A stretch of DNA of 36,135 nucleotides from a bacterium OM1 bin76. Its GTDB lineage: Bacteria; Actinomycetota; Acidimicrobiia; Spongiisociales; ZC4RG35. Positions 24,338 to 32,750 of the stretch are shown piece after piece (position 1 is the first letter of the stretch; each line of letters opens with the position of its first letter). The translations under genes were made by a program, and so were the position numbers. Under the pieces are notes generated by a model. The model saw only the letters and a list, made by a program, of their open reading frames with translations. It made no database searches and was not told the DNA's origin. Location: the NCBI GenBank assembly GCA_002238785.1, contig MPNA01000029.1:1-36135 (forward strand), given 5' to 3'.

Positions 24338-24775
24338 ATGCAGAACCTTCAGATTAGCGTCCGCAAACTGAATAGTCAAGCCAAATTGCCCACTCTTTCC
24401 TATGAAGGTGATGCCGCTTTCGACCTCCCGACCGCCGTCGATGTGGAATTGTTGCCTGGGCAGCGCGAAAAACTGCCGACCGGTTTAGCCCTGGCAATTC
24501 CCGCCGGGTATGCAGGCCTGGTGCTGCCCCGGAGCGGGTTGGCTGACCGACTGGGCATCGGGGTGGTGAACAGTCCGGGCTTGATTGACTCGGGATATCG
24601 AGGAGAAGTGTCCGTCATTCTGGTCAATCACTCCCGAGAGACCGTGCGGTTTACCCGTGGTGACCGTATCGCCCAACTGATGGTGGTGGCCGTGCCCTCG
24701 ATCTGCCTGGTTGCTGTTGACCGCCTGGGTGATTCTGAACGGGGCGAAGCCGGATTCGGGTCTACCGGATGGTGA
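24338..24775 (+). CDS. dut: dUTP diphosphatase
   Basis: 145 residues, the length of the trimeric all-beta dUTPase, which cleaves dUTP to dUMP and pyrophosphate and keeps uracil out of DNA. All five motifs can be followed: YEGDAAFDL (I), PRSGLADRLGI (II), GLIDSGYRGEV (III), RGDRIAQLMV (IV) and the C-terminal RGEAGFGSTGW (V). The ATG at 24338 is chosen over an upstream extension that lacks homology. It lies just before the tRNA cluster and divergent from the unknown membrane protein. Confidence 0.95.
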   Translation: MQNLQISVRKLNSQAKLPTLSYEGDAAFDLPTAVDVELLPGQREKLPTGLALAIPAGYAGLVLPRSGLADRLGIGVVNSPGLIDSGYRGEVSVILVNHSRETVRFTRGDRIAQLMVVAVPSICLVAVDRLGDSERGEAGFGSTGW

Positions 24776-24783
24776 AGGCAAGT

Positions 24784-24789
24784 TATACT
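24784..24789 (+). promoter_or_regulatory. Possible -10 of the tRNA cluster promoter
   Basis: TATACT lies 11 bases before the first tRNA, just after the dut stop. The -35 position is a poor match. A start at about 24796 would give a very short leader to tRNA-Gly. Confidence 0.4.
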
Positions 24790-24800
24790 GGCCGCATGCC

Positions 24801-24873
24801 GCGGAAGTAGCTCAGCTGGTAGAGCGCAACCTTGCCAAGGTTGAGGTCGCGGGTTCGAGCCCCGTCTTCCGCT
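24801..24873 (+). tRNA. tRNA-Gly (anticodon GCC)
   Basis: A 73-base cloverleaf: the 7-bp acceptor GCGGAAG / CTTCCGC, a D arm with AGCTCAGCTGGTAGAGC, the anticodon stem CAACC-TTGCCAA-GGTTG exposing GCC, and a T arm with GGTTCGAGCCC. The discriminator base is T. No CCA is encoded. Confidence 0.97.
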
Positions 24874-24905
24874 CTCCCGCTTTTTCTGCTGATGCGGAAC
24901 AGCGC

Positions 24906-24977
24906 GGCGACGTGGCCGAGTGGATTAGGCACGGGTCTGCAAAACCCGTTACTCCGGTTCGATTCCGGACGTCGCCT
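24906..24977 (+). tRNA. tRNA-Cys (anticodon GCA)
   Basis: A cloverleaf with acceptor GGCGACG / CGTCGCC, anticodon stem CGGGT-CTGCAAA-ACCCG exposing GCA, T arm with GGTTCGATTCC, and discriminator T. It is 32 bases after tRNA-Gly, probably in the same transcript. Confidence 0.96.
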
Positions 24978-24998
24978 CCGGAAGGGGGACTTTCCATG

Positions 24999-25070
24999 GG
25001 GCCCTTAGCTCAGAGGAAGAGCGCTTCCTTGACACGGAAGAGGTCAGTGGTTCAATTCCACTAGGGCCCA
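24999..25070 (+). tRNA. tRNA-Val (anticodon GAC)
   Basis: A cloverleaf with acceptor GGGCCCT / AGGGCCC, anticodon stem CTTCC-TTGACAC-GGAAG exposing GAC, T arm with GGTTCAATTCC, and discriminator A. It is third in the Gly-Cys-Val cluster, an order common in actinobacteria. Confidence 0.96.
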
Positions 25071-25413
25071 CCCTTCTTCATAGGCGGTCAACCCCAGAGG
25101 GCTTCACGCTAGCCACACCGTTTGTTCAAGGGCGGAAGACAGAGCAACCGTATTCTTGGAGTCGGTCTGGTATCACAGACCGGATTATTGGTTAGTCACC
25201 ACGTCATTGTTGTCCCCGGTTCAAAGAGGAGGGGTGGGGACTATTGGATGATGTGATAACTATTCCACTTGGAGAAAACCGCCATCGAAGACTTCTAGAT
25301 AGTGTATGACAGGTTTACTATTTCCTATTGTAAAAGGAATCCAATAGTTTGGCCGAGGATTATGAACCTTCCTAAAATCATGTGTCAAATGCTCAATGAA
25401 AGAGGAGAGCGGT
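25071..25413. other. AT-richer gap after the tRNA cluster
   Basis: About 340 bases with no gene seen, less GC-rich than its surroundings. It contains the hairpin at 25163-25182 and a 9-base inverted repeat, CTATTGGAT (25241-25249) and ATCCAATAG (25339-25347), 89 bases apart. A second CTATTG lies at 25325-25330. No known RNA family or integrase site was recognised; a promoter for the next gene should be here but none is clear. Confidence 0.5.
25163..25182 (+). terminator. Possible terminator of the Gly-Cys-Val tRNA transcript
   Basis: CGGTCTG / CAGACCG, a perfect 7-bp stem with a 6-base loop, about 93 bases after tRNA-Val. It is followed by GATTATTGG, only weakly T-rich. Confidence 0.45.
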
Positions 25414-25815
25414 ATGGATAAACGGAGAAACCTTTCTCCAGATGTGCGGGCAGCGAGAGCCGCCGCCCGTGCCGAGACGAAGGCTGTGCGGGTATATTTG
25501 GAGGGACTGCAAGCCTCGGTCGGCCGTCGGGGGCGTCGTAAGCCTCCTCAACAGGAACTGGCAGAAGTACAAGCGCAACTTGAGACAGAGTCTGATCAGC
25601 TGCGAAGACTCAGTTTAATTCAAAAACGGATTGATGCCAAGCGGCGTCTTGCGGAATACAAAGATCCGGTTGACATTGATGCGCTGGAGGCAGAATTCGT
25701 CAATGTGGCCAAGTCTTACTCCGCCCGCAAGGGTATCTCCTACAAAGCATGGCGGGAGATGGGTGTGGCGGCTGCGGTGCTCAGCAAAGGTGGTATCCCC
25801 CGAACCCGCTCTTGA
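25414..25815 (+). CDS. Small basic helical protein between tRNA genes
   Basis: 133 residues; no named family recognised. It opens with a basic RRNLSPDVRAARAAARAET region, followed by a GRRGRRKPPQQ hinge and a predicted coiled coil (about residues 50-85, ELAEVQAQLETESDQLRRL and KRIDAKRRLAEYKD). The end is a short globular-looking part with SYSARKGISYKAWREMGV, which has the feel of a small DNA- or RNA-binding segment. The ATG at 25414 is preferred over one 18 bases upstream because AAAGAGGAG sits at the right distance. It lies between tRNA-Val(GAC) and tRNA-Val(CAC). Function unknown. Confidence 0.7.
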   Translation: MDKRRNLSPDVRAARAAARAETKAVRVYLEGLQASVGRRGRRKPPQQELAEVQAQLETESDQLRRLSLIQKRIDAKRRLAEYKDPVDIDALEAEFVNVAKSYSARKGISYKAWREMGVAAAVLSKGGIPRTRS

Positions 25816-25850
25816 GGGGAGGTAATCGGGGTACCATTCTCTATTGAATG

Positions 25851-25922
25851 GGGCGCTTAGCTCAGCGGGAGAGCGCTGCCTTCACACGGCAGAGGTCACT
25901 GGTTCGATCCCAGTAGCGCCCA
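25851..25922 (+). tRNA. tRNA-Val (anticodon CAC)
   Basis: A cloverleaf with acceptor GGGCGCT / AGCGCCC, D arm with AGCTCAGCGGGAGAGC, anticodon stem CTGCC-TTCACAC-GGCAG exposing CAC, T arm with GGTTCGATCCC, and discriminator A. It reads GTG, probably a frequent valine codon here. It is 35 bases after the small basic protein gene. Confidence 0.96.
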
Positions 25923-26007
25923 CTTCACCATTCGATCGGGGTGGTTCAGGTTGCTGTTCGGGGTCCTGTTCGATCCATCCTCTGGCCGTTGAAGGGGGTA
26001 GTGACTC

Positions 26008-26907
26008 TTGAACCTACGTAGTGTGGATTTGCGGACGGATCTCGATTCCCTGCATCGGTTGATCGCTGAGATCGAAGAATACGATCTCCATCCGGCATTG
26101 AGCGAGCGAAAGCACTTCCAACTGGTGGAGCCTCCGTTCGACTCTGGCGCCGCTTCGTCTGGACTGCTGGCGGAGGGTGACCACGGCCTGGTGTCCTATC
26201 TGGCCTTTATGGAAGAAGACGGAGGATTGTGGACCGTGGAAACGGCAGTGCATCCTGATTACCGGACAGCGTCGGTCCTGGAAGCTCTCATTCAAGGGGT
26301 GCATAGTGAAGTGAAGAGGCGAGGCGGCGTCGCCATCCGGCTTTGGGCATACAACCCGGATGTGGTGAAGGCCGTGGAACGGGCGGGCTTCGCACTGGAA
26401 CGGGAGTTGCATCACTTGCGGGCGACGCTTCCCGTTGCCGAGTCGGCCCGGTTTCCCTCCGGGATAGTAGTTCGAGGTTTTCGGGAAGGTATTGACGAGG
26501 ATGCCTGGTTGGAAGGCAACAACAGGGTCTTCTGCGGCCACCCCGAGAACGGGAATTGGGGAATGGAGGATCTGGATCGACGTCGCCGGCGTCCCTGGTG
26601 GTCACCCCAGGGATTGAGAATGGCCTGGGACGGGGAAGCGCTGGCCGGATTCTGCTGGACCAAGGCGCCTTCCCCCCGGGCCGGGGAGATCTATGTGATC
26701 GGAGTGGTTCCCGGGTACCAGAGTATGGGTTTGGGTAAGGCGTTGTTGCTGGAAGGGATCAGTCACATGTATGCCTATCACCACGCCAAGGCTTGTGTCC
26801 TCTATGTGGACGCGGGGAATGCGCCTGCCGTGAATATGTACCGGTCCTTGGGTTTTCGGCATCATCACAGCGACCATTCCTATCTGCTGACCCTGGATGC
26901 GAGTTAG
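26008..26907 (+). CDS. mshD: Mycothiol synthase (double GNAT acetyltransferase)
   Basis: 299 residues with two GNAT domains, the plan of MshD, which acetylates Cys-GlcN-Ins to give mycothiol, the actinobacterial low-molecular-weight thiol. The family block NNRVFCGHPENGNW-G-M-E-D-L, then F-C-W-T-K in the second domain and GEIYVIGVVPGYQSMGLGKALL (acetyl-CoA loop) are clear, followed by VLYVDAGNAPAVNMYRSLGF. The start is TTG at 26008 with GAAGGGGG upstream. It lies 47 bases before thrS. Other msh genes are not in the window. Confidence 0.87.
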   Translation: MNLRSVDLRTDLDSLHRLIAEIEEYDLHPALSERKHFQLVEPPFDSGAASSGLLAEGDHGLVSYLAFMEEDGGLWTVETAVHPDYRTASVLEALIQGVHSEVKRRGGVAIRLWAYNPDVVKAVERAGFALERELHHLRATLPVAESARFPSGIVVRGFREGIDEDAWLEGNNRVFCGHPENGNWGMEDLDRRRRRPWWSPQGLRMAWDGEALAGFCWTKAPSPRAGEIYVIGVVPGYQSMGLGKALLLEGISHMYAYHHAKACVLYVDAGNAPAVNMYRSLGFRHHHSDHSYLLTLDAS

Positions 26908-26954
26908 GATCAACCGGAGCCGGTACCCTTTTGCGTCGAGTTGAGGAAAGAATC

Positions 26955-28898
26955 GTGACCCTTCGGTGGGAATTGCCCGATGGAAGTTTCAGAACAGGCG
27001 AATCCGGTATCACAGGCCAGGATCTGGCCGGAGCGATCGGACCGGGGCTGGCGCGAGCGGCGGTGGCTGTGGAACTGGATGGCGAGTTGTTGGATCTTGG
27101 CCGACCGCTTCACACCTCTGGGAAACTGCGGATAATCACCGACCGAACCGAGGAGGGCCGGGATATTCTGCGGCACTCTGCTGCTCACGTTCTCGCCCAG
27201 GCCGTACTCGATCTCTTTCCCGGATCCACATTTGCGATCGGACCTCCCATTGAAGACGGCTTCTACTATGACTTCGGAATCGACCATCCGTTCTTGCCCG
27301 AAGACTTGTCTCGGCTGGAAGAGAGAATGGAGGAGTTGATTGCCGCAGACCAGCCTTTCATACGCCGCTCGATGAGCAGGGCTGAGGCACTGGAAGTGTT
27401 TCAGTCGCATCCCTTCAAATTGGAGATCATCGAATCGGTGGATCCGTCTGAAGTGGCAGAAGGAGAGGAAGTCACCGTCTATTCCAATAACGGTTTCGTT
27501 GATTTATGTCGCGGGCCGCATGTACCTTCAACCGGGAGACTCAAAGCTGTCAAACTGCTTCGCTCTTCAGGCGCCTATTGGAGAGGTGATGAAAACAGAC
27601 CGCAGTTGCAGAGAATCTATGGAACGGCCTGGGAATCCCGCCGCTCCTTGAAGGACTATCTGCACCGACTTGAAGAAGCCGAGCGGCGGGATCACCGCAA
27701 ACTGGGGCCTGCATTGGACCTGTTTTCCTTCCCCAGGCAGCTAGGAGCCGGGCTAATGGTGTGGCATCCCAAGGGCGGCATGGTGAGGAAGCTCATGGAA
27801 GATCACAGCCGCAAACTCCATGAGCATTTCGGGTTTGAATTCGTTTTCTCTCCACACCTGGCTCGCAGTCAACTGTGGGAAACTTCGGGTCACCTTGACT
27901 TTTATTCAGAGAACATGTATCCACCGATGGTCCTGGATGGCGGTGATCAGTATCTGGTGAAGCCGATGAACTGCCCGTTTCATGTGCTCATCTACCGCAG
28001 CCGGGGTCGTTCCTACCGGGACCTGCCCATCCGACTGTCGGAATTGGGCGGCGTCTATCGCTACGAGCGTTCGGGAGTGATTCACGGTGCCCTCCGTGCT
28101 CGGGGCTTCACCCAAGATGACTCTCACACCTTCTGTACCCGTCAACAGTTGCCAGCCGAATTGGACATGCACCTGCTGTTCGTCCTGAGTTGGCTACGGG
28201 ATTTCGGCTTCTCGGAATTCGAGGCTGACCTCTCCACCCGACCCGACAAATTCGTGGGAGATCCCCAGTTGTGGGAGGTAGCAGAGGAGGCCCTGCTGCG
28301 GTCCCTTCAGAAGGGCGGAGTCTCCCACCGGGTGGCAGAGGGTGAGGGCGCCTTCTATGGGCCCAAAATCGATGTCCATGTTCGGGACACCATCGGCAGG
28401 CGTTGGCAAATGTCCACCATCCAGGTTGACTTCGCCCTCCCTGACAACTTCGGCCTTGAATACGCCGACACCGACAATGTCTTCCGAAGACCGGTGATGA
28501 TCCATAGCGCCAAGGCTGGATCCATAGAGAGGTTCTTCGGGGTACTGGTGGAGCACTACGCGGGCGCATTTCCTCTATGGTTGGCGCCGATCCAGGTCAC
28601 GGTCAGCCCGGTGGCTGACCGGCACAGCGACTATGCCCGGCAGGTGGCGGAGAAGCTTGAGTCAGTTGGCCTACGGGTCAGGGTGGATGCCTCGTCGGAT
28701 CGCCTGGGGGAGAAGATACGGCGGGCGATGACTGCCAAGCACCCGGTGGTGATGGTGGTGGGCGACCAGGACGTGAAGAATGCCACTGTGGGTCTGCGCC
28801 GCTTTGGGGAGACGCAGGAGAAAAGGGCTGTGCCCCTACCGGAGATCGCCGCGGCACTGGCCGAGGAAGCCCTCCCTCCCAACAGCCTGCCTGGCTGA
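26955..28898 (+). CDS. thrS: Threonyl-tRNA synthetase
   Basis: 647 residues, full length. Class II synthetase that charges tRNA-Thr. Order: TGS domain (residues ~1-63), an N2 editing domain with RHSAAHVLAQAVLDLFPGS, the catalytic core with motif 1 and 2 sequence and the zinc ligands (Cys in MNCPFH, later His residues), and a C-terminal anticodon domain with VTVSPVADRHSDYARQVAE. The GTG at 26955 is chosen because AGGAAAG precedes it and it starts the TGS domain; the frame extends upstream inside mshD without homology. Confidence 0.96.
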   Translation: MTLRWELPDGSFRTGESGITGQDLAGAIGPGLARAAVAVELDGELLDLGRPLHTSGKLRIITDRTEEGRDILRHSAAHVLAQAVLDLFPGSTFAIGPPIEDGFYYDFGIDHPFLPEDLSRLEERMEELIAADQPFIRRSMSRAEALEVFQSHPFKLEIIESVDPSEVAEGEEVTVYSNNGFVDLCRGPHVPSTGRLKAVKLLRSSGAYWRGDENRPQLQRIYGTAWESRRSLKDYLHRLEEAERRDHRKLGPALDLFSFPRQLGAGLMVWHPKGGMVRKLMEDHSRKLHEHFGFEFVFSPHLARSQLWETSGHLDFYSENMYPPMVLDGGDQYLVKPMNCPFHVLIYRSRGRSYRDLPIRLSELGGVYRYERSGVIHGALRARGFTQDDSHTFCTRQQLPAELDMHLLFVLSWLRDFGFSEFEADLSTRPDKFVGDPQLWEVAEEALLRSLQKGGVSHRVAEGEGAFYGPKIDVHVRDTIGRRWQMSTIQVDFALPDNFGLEYADTDNVFRRPVMIHSAKAGSIERFFGVLVEHYAGAFPLWLAPIQVTVSPVADRHSDYARQVAEKLESVGLRVRVDASSDRLGEKIRRAMTAKHPVVMVVGDQDVKNATVGLRRFGETQEKRAVPLPEIAAALAEEALPPNSLPG

Positions 28899-28905
28899 GG
28901 TCTCG

Positions 28906-29397
28906 ATGGGCGCCAAGGGACAAGACGGGATAGTCATCCCTGAAGATCTGGCTCGTGCGGAGGCGGTGCCCGATGATCTGGACGCCACGGCGGTGGGTCC
29001 GTACCGTTTTCCGGATCCCCGCCGGCGCAGTTGGGCCGGGTGGGTTTACCTGGGGGCAGCCGCGGTTCTGGGCGGATTGGCCTTCTCGACCCCCGGCCTG
29101 TGGATCACTGTGGTTCTGCTGGCGGTTTTGGCCGCCTATCACTGGTGGGCGTCATGGCCACTCTCTCTTGATCAAGCCGCGGCCTTGAGAGCGGCGGCGG
29201 GCCAGGTGCCCTTTGGAGTGGGTCACGCCTCGGTGGCGGTGAGCTTCACAGGGATCAGGTCTCGGCCCAGGTGGCAGGTGATCCTTTACTCTCCCGAGAG
29301 TCCGCCCCTGCGCCGTGCGCTGGTGGAGATCGACGGGGTCACCGGCGAGTTGTGCTCAGAGGTGTATGTAGAGGAGTTGACGGCGCCGGTGATCTGA
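28906..29397 (+). CDS. Hypothetical membrane protein after thrS
   Basis: 163 residues; no family recognised. After ~40 hydrophilic residues there are two closely spaced hydrophobic segments, about residues 44-62 and 64-82 (VYLGAAAVLGGLAF; LWITVVLLAVLAAYHWW), forming a hairpin in the membrane, then a ~75-residue soluble C-terminal domain. GAGG lies five bases before the ATG. It begins 7 bases after thrS, so it is co-transcribed. Its stop codon lies inside the hairpin shared with gltA. Confidence 0.65.
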   Translation: MGAKGQDGIVIPEDLARAEAVPDDLDATAVGPYRFPDPRRRSWAGWVYLGAAAVLGGLAFSTPGLWITVVLLAVLAAYHWWASWPLSLDQAAALRAAAGQVPFGVGHASVAVSFTGIRSRPRWQVILYSPESPPLRRALVEIDGVTGELCSEVYVEELTAPVI

Positions 29398-29413
29398 GAG
29401 GGTTTCCTCTCAG
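29394..29413. terminator. Symmetrical hairpin covering two convergent stop codons
   Basis: CTGAGAGG-GTTT-CCTCTCAG is a perfect 8-bp stem with a 4-base loop. Each arm holds one gene's stop codon: TGA of the membrane protein (29395-29397) and the complement of the gltA TGA (29410-29412). It could end transcription from both sides. There is no T run. Confidence 0.65.
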
Positions 29414-30690
29414 GGACGGTCCTCCAGCCTCCGTTCCGTCTGGCCCACATAGACCTGGCGAGGGCGAAATATGCGGCTCTTGGGGTCGGAGGCCATCTCT
29501 CGCCAGTGGGACAGCCACCCTGGCAACCGGCCTATCGCAAAGAGCACGGTGAACATTTCGGTGGGGAATCCCAACGCCCGGTAAAGGAAGCCGGAGTAGA
29601 AATCAACGTTGGGGTACAGCATCCGCTTTTCAAAGTACTCATCTGCCAAAGCGGCGCTCTCCAACTCCTGCGCCAATTGCAGGAGGGGGTCCTCGGTGCC
29701 CAGACCGGCCAGCACCTCGGCGGCTGCTTCTTTGATGATTCTTGCCCTGGGGTCATAGTTTCGATAGACCCGGTGACCAAAACCCATCAACCTGAACGGG
29801 TCGGAACGGTCTTTGGCCCGGTCCAAGGCCTGCGCCACGTCTCCCCCTTCTTCCTGGATCTCTTGGAGCATCCCCAGCACCCGCTGGTTGGCGCCGCCGT
29901 GCAGGGGTCCCGACAGAGCGTTTATGCCCGCTGCTATCGATGCGAAGATGCTGGCCCTGCCGGATCCGACCAATTGCACCGCGGAGGATGAGCAGTTCTG
30001 TCCGTGATCGCTGTGGAGGAGTTCCAGCATGTCCAGCACGGCAAGTCGTTGCGGATCGGGCGCAGGAGACGACTCGGACTCGGCCAGGGCAGTGTGATAG
30101 AACCGTGCTGTGTAGGGAAGGTCAGTCCTTATCTTGATGGGAGCCAGTCCCAGGCAGCGGCGGTTGATCAGGGCGGCCAGCATGGGCAACTCCGCCAAGA
30201 GAATAAGAGTGGCTCTCTCCCACATCTCGGGTTTGCTGGTCTGAGACGCCCCTGGATGTCGGCCCACCATGCTGAGCACCCCTGCGGCCAGGGTCGTCAT
30301 GGGGTTGCTCGCTTCGGGGAAGGCGTCGAGGAATGTCTCCATGTACGCTGCGACATCGCAGAAGTCCCGGATCTCCTCTTCGAAACGGTCGAGTTGGGAG
30401 GAGGACGGCAGATCTCCATAGAGAAGGAGCCAGGCCACTTCCAGAAAACCGACCCTGCCGGCCAACTCTTCGATCGGGTAACCGCGGTAGCTCAGAGTTC
30501 CCTGTTCCCCGTTGACGAAGCTGACGGAACTGGGGTTCTGCGAGGTGTTTCCGAATCCCCGGTCCACCGTGATCAGCCCCAGGTCGGCCCGCAATCGGGA
30601 GATGTCAATTCCCCAGTCCCCCACGGTGGGCTCCACCATTGGAAGCTTCAATTCCTGCCCCTGGTAATGCAGTCGGGCGGCGCCATCCAT
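29410..30690 (-). CDS. gltA: Citrate synthase
   Basis: 426 residues, the length of the hexameric type II bacterial enzyme that condenses acetyl-CoA and oxaloacetate to citrate. The catalytic residues are present: His264 in GPLHGGAN and Asp363 in PNVDFYSG, with His226 and His229 in LLHSDHGQN. Position 230 is Gly where the family nearly always has Glu (D-H-E-Q-N); the base sequence is unambiguous. The ATG at 30690 is preferred over an overlapping TTG at 30699 because of the ribosome site AGAGGA. It follows the EF-G-2 gene by only a few bases and is probably its operon partner. Confidence 0.94.
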   Translation of the reverse strand: MDGAARLHYQGQELKLPMVEPTVGDWGIDISRLRADLGLITVDRGFGNTSQNPSSVSFVNGEQGTLSYRGYPIEELAGRVGFLEVAWLLLYGDLPSSSQLDRFEEEIRDFCDVAAYMETFLDAFPEASNPMTTLAAGVLSMVGRHPGASQTSKPEMWERATLILLAELPMLAALINRRCLGLAPIKIRTDLPYTARFYHTALAESESSPAPDPQRLAVLDMLELLHSDHGQNCSSSAVQLVGSGRASIFASIAAGINALSGPLHGGANQRVLGMLQEIQEEGGDVAQALDRAKDRSDPFRLMGFGHRVYRNYDPRARIIKEAAAEVLAGLGTEDPLLQLAQELESAALADEYFEKRMLYPNVDFYSGFLYRALGFPTEMFTVLFAIGRLPGWLSHWREMASDPKSRIFRPRQVYVGQTERRLEDRP

Positions 30691-30695
30691 AGCTG

Positions 30696-32750
30696 TCAAT
30701 CCTCTTCCCGTGAGGCGGCTATGACCTTTTGGGCTTCCTGATGGGGCACTTCCGAATAGTGGTCGAAATTCACTTCGAAAGTGCCGCGTCCGCTGGTCAT
30801 TGAGCGAAGGTCCACCGCGTACCGTTGGATCTCCGCCATGGGGACCTCGGCGGAGATGACCCGAAGCGATCCGTCCGTCTCCATGCCATACACCCGGCCC
30901 CGTTTTGCGTTTATGTCACCGATTATGTCTCCGGTGTACTCCTCGGGGACCTTCACCGAAAGACGGGTGACAGGTTCCAGCAGGATGGGTTTGAGATCTG
31001 GTCCGGCGGCCCGAACCGCGGCGATTCCCGCCATGCGAAAGGACAGTTCGTCGGAGTCCACGGAATGGTACTTGCCGTCGTAGACCTCGGCTGACACGTC
31101 GATCACCGGAAAACCGGCCAGCACCCCACGGGCGAATGCCTCCTGGATGCCCTTGTCAACAGCTGGAATGTACTGGCGGGGGATCGACCCTCCCTTGATG
31201 GAATCGATGAATTCGTAGCCCTCGCCCTCGGGCTTGGGAGCAAAACGCACGAAGGCCACACCGAATTGCCCGCGTCCCCCGGTCTGCTTCTTGTGCTTTC
31301 CCTCTGCCTGGGCCCGGCCCTTGACTGTCTCCCGGTAGGGGATCTTGGGAAGGGCGGTATCCACTTCCACTCCGAACTTCCGCTTGATGCGCGCCAAGGT
31401 GACGTCCAGATGCACGTCTCCCAGTCCGGCCAGAATGGTCTCACCAGTTTCCGGCCGGCGGTCGACCGCCAGGGTCGGATCTTCCTCGACAGCTCGCTGC
31501 AGGGCCGTGGAGAGTTTCTCCTCATCCTGGGTGGATCGTGGGAAAATGGCCAGTTCCATGACCGGTTTCGGGTATACCGCCGGTAGGACCACCGCGTTCC
31601 CCCCCGGTGACCGCAGGGTAGACCCGGTGGTGGCCTTGTCGATCTTGGCCACGGCAGCCAGGTCTCCACACGACACGTGATCGGTGGGACTCGTGTTGCG
31701 GCCCTGCAGGAAGAACAGATTGCTCACCTTGATGGTCGGACCGCCGGCCAACTCCATCTGGTCGTCGGCATTGAAAGACCCGCTGAACACTCTAAGAATG
31801 GAGATTCGTCCTACGTAAGGGTCACCGATGGTCTTGAAGACATATGCGGTAGCGCCGCCACCATCCGATATCTCCAGGGTGCCCTCTGCAAGAGGAGGAG
31901 TGGAGCGCTCCAGGGGGGTGGGCGCAAAGACTTTGAGGAAGTCAGCCAAGATGTCTATCCCGATCAACAGGTTGGATGACCCGGCCAACACCGGGAAGAG
32001 CTCTGCGGTCAACATGGCTTCCCGGATGACGGAGACGATCACCTCCTGGCTGGGCTCCTCACCTTCGAAATAGGCATCCATCAGATCGTCATCCGTCTCC
32101 ACCACGGACTCCACCAATTCCATGTGGGCCTCTTCCAAAACCGAGGCCACTTCATCGGGCGCCTCTGCGGCAGTGACGCCACGGGGGTTGCCATCCTCGT
32201 AGAGTGCCACCTTTCCGGAACTGACCTTCGCTACGCCCCTGAGGCTTGCTTCCTGTCCCACGTTGATCACCAACGGGGCTATTCCGGTGCCGAAGGCGTC
32301 TCGCAACTCGCCGAGGGTCCGGTTGAGAGAGGAACGGTCCCGGTCGAGCTTGGTAACGAACACAGCTCGCGGAGTCCCTTCGTCGGCGGCTATCTTCCAC
32401 ATCAGCTCGGTTTGAACCTCCACGCCGTCCACCCCGGAGACCACGAACAGCGCCAGGTCCGCCACCCGGATGGCGGAGCGGGCATCGCCCGAGAAGTCGG
32501 CGTATCCGGGTGTGTCGATCAGGTTGATCTTGCACCCGTCCCACTGGAAGGATGCCACTGAGAGGTTCAGGGACTGCCTGCGTTCCTCTTCCTCCGGCTC
32601 ATGGTCCAGTATGGTGGTCCCTTGGTCTACCGAACCCAGCCGGGTGGTCACCCCCGCGGTGTAGAGAAGTGCTTCGGCCAGGGAAGTCTTACCACTGCCT
32701 CCGTGGCCGATCAGGGCAATGGTGCGAATCGAATCGGGTGACAAACGCAT
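30696..32750 (-). CDS. EF-G-2-like translation GTPase
   Basis: 684 residues with the EF-G domain order. The P-loop GHGGSGKTS is at residues 15-23, switch II is DTPGYADF, and the base motif is TKLD, not canonical N-K-M-D. The switch I sequence R-R-Q-S-L-N-L replaces R-G-I-T-I-T of elongating EF-G. These features match the EF-G-2 paralogue known from Thermus, and similar second EF-G genes of mycobacteria, whose role is uncertain. Canonical fusA would sit in the rps-tuf operon, not seen here. GGAGG is very close to the ATG. gltA follows with a 5-base gap. Confidence 0.87.
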   Translation of the reverse strand: MRLSPDSIRTIALIGHGGSGKTSLAEALLYTAGVTTRLGSVDQGTTILDHEPEEEERRQSLNLSVASFQWDGCKINLIDTPGYADFSGDARSAIRVADLALFVVSGVDGVEVQTELMWKIAADEGTPRAVFVTKLDRDRSSLNRTLGELRDAFGTGIAPLVINVGQEASLRGVAKVSSGKVALYEDGNPRGVTAAEAPDEVASVLEEAHMELVESVVETDDDLMDAYFEGEEPSQEVIVSVIREAMLTAELFPVLAGSSNLLIGIDILADFLKVFAPTPLERSTPPLAEGTLEISDGGGATAYVFKTIGDPYVGRISILRVFSGSFNADDQMELAGGPTIKVSNLFFLQGRNTSPTDHVSCGDLAAVAKIDKATTGSTLRSPGGNAVVLPAVYPKPVMELAIFPRSTQDEEKLSTALQRAVEEDPTLAVDRRPETGETILAGLGDVHLDVTLARIKRKFGVEVDTALPKIPYRETVKGRAQAEGKHKKQTGGRGQFGVAFVRFAPKPEGEGYEFIDSIKGGSIPRQYIPAVDKGIQEAFARGVLAGFPVIDVSAEVYDGKYHSVDSDELSFRMAGIAAVRAAGPDLKPILLEPVTRLSVKVPEEYTGDIIGDINAKRGRVYGMETDGSLRVISAEVPMAEIQRYAVDLRSMTSGRGTFEVNFDHYSEVPHQEAQKVIAASREED

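Noticed and set aside
24801-25922. tRNA region as an attachment site for the integrase fragment
   Set aside because: The integrase remnant is about 10 kb away and no tRNA 3'-end duplicate was noticed near either.
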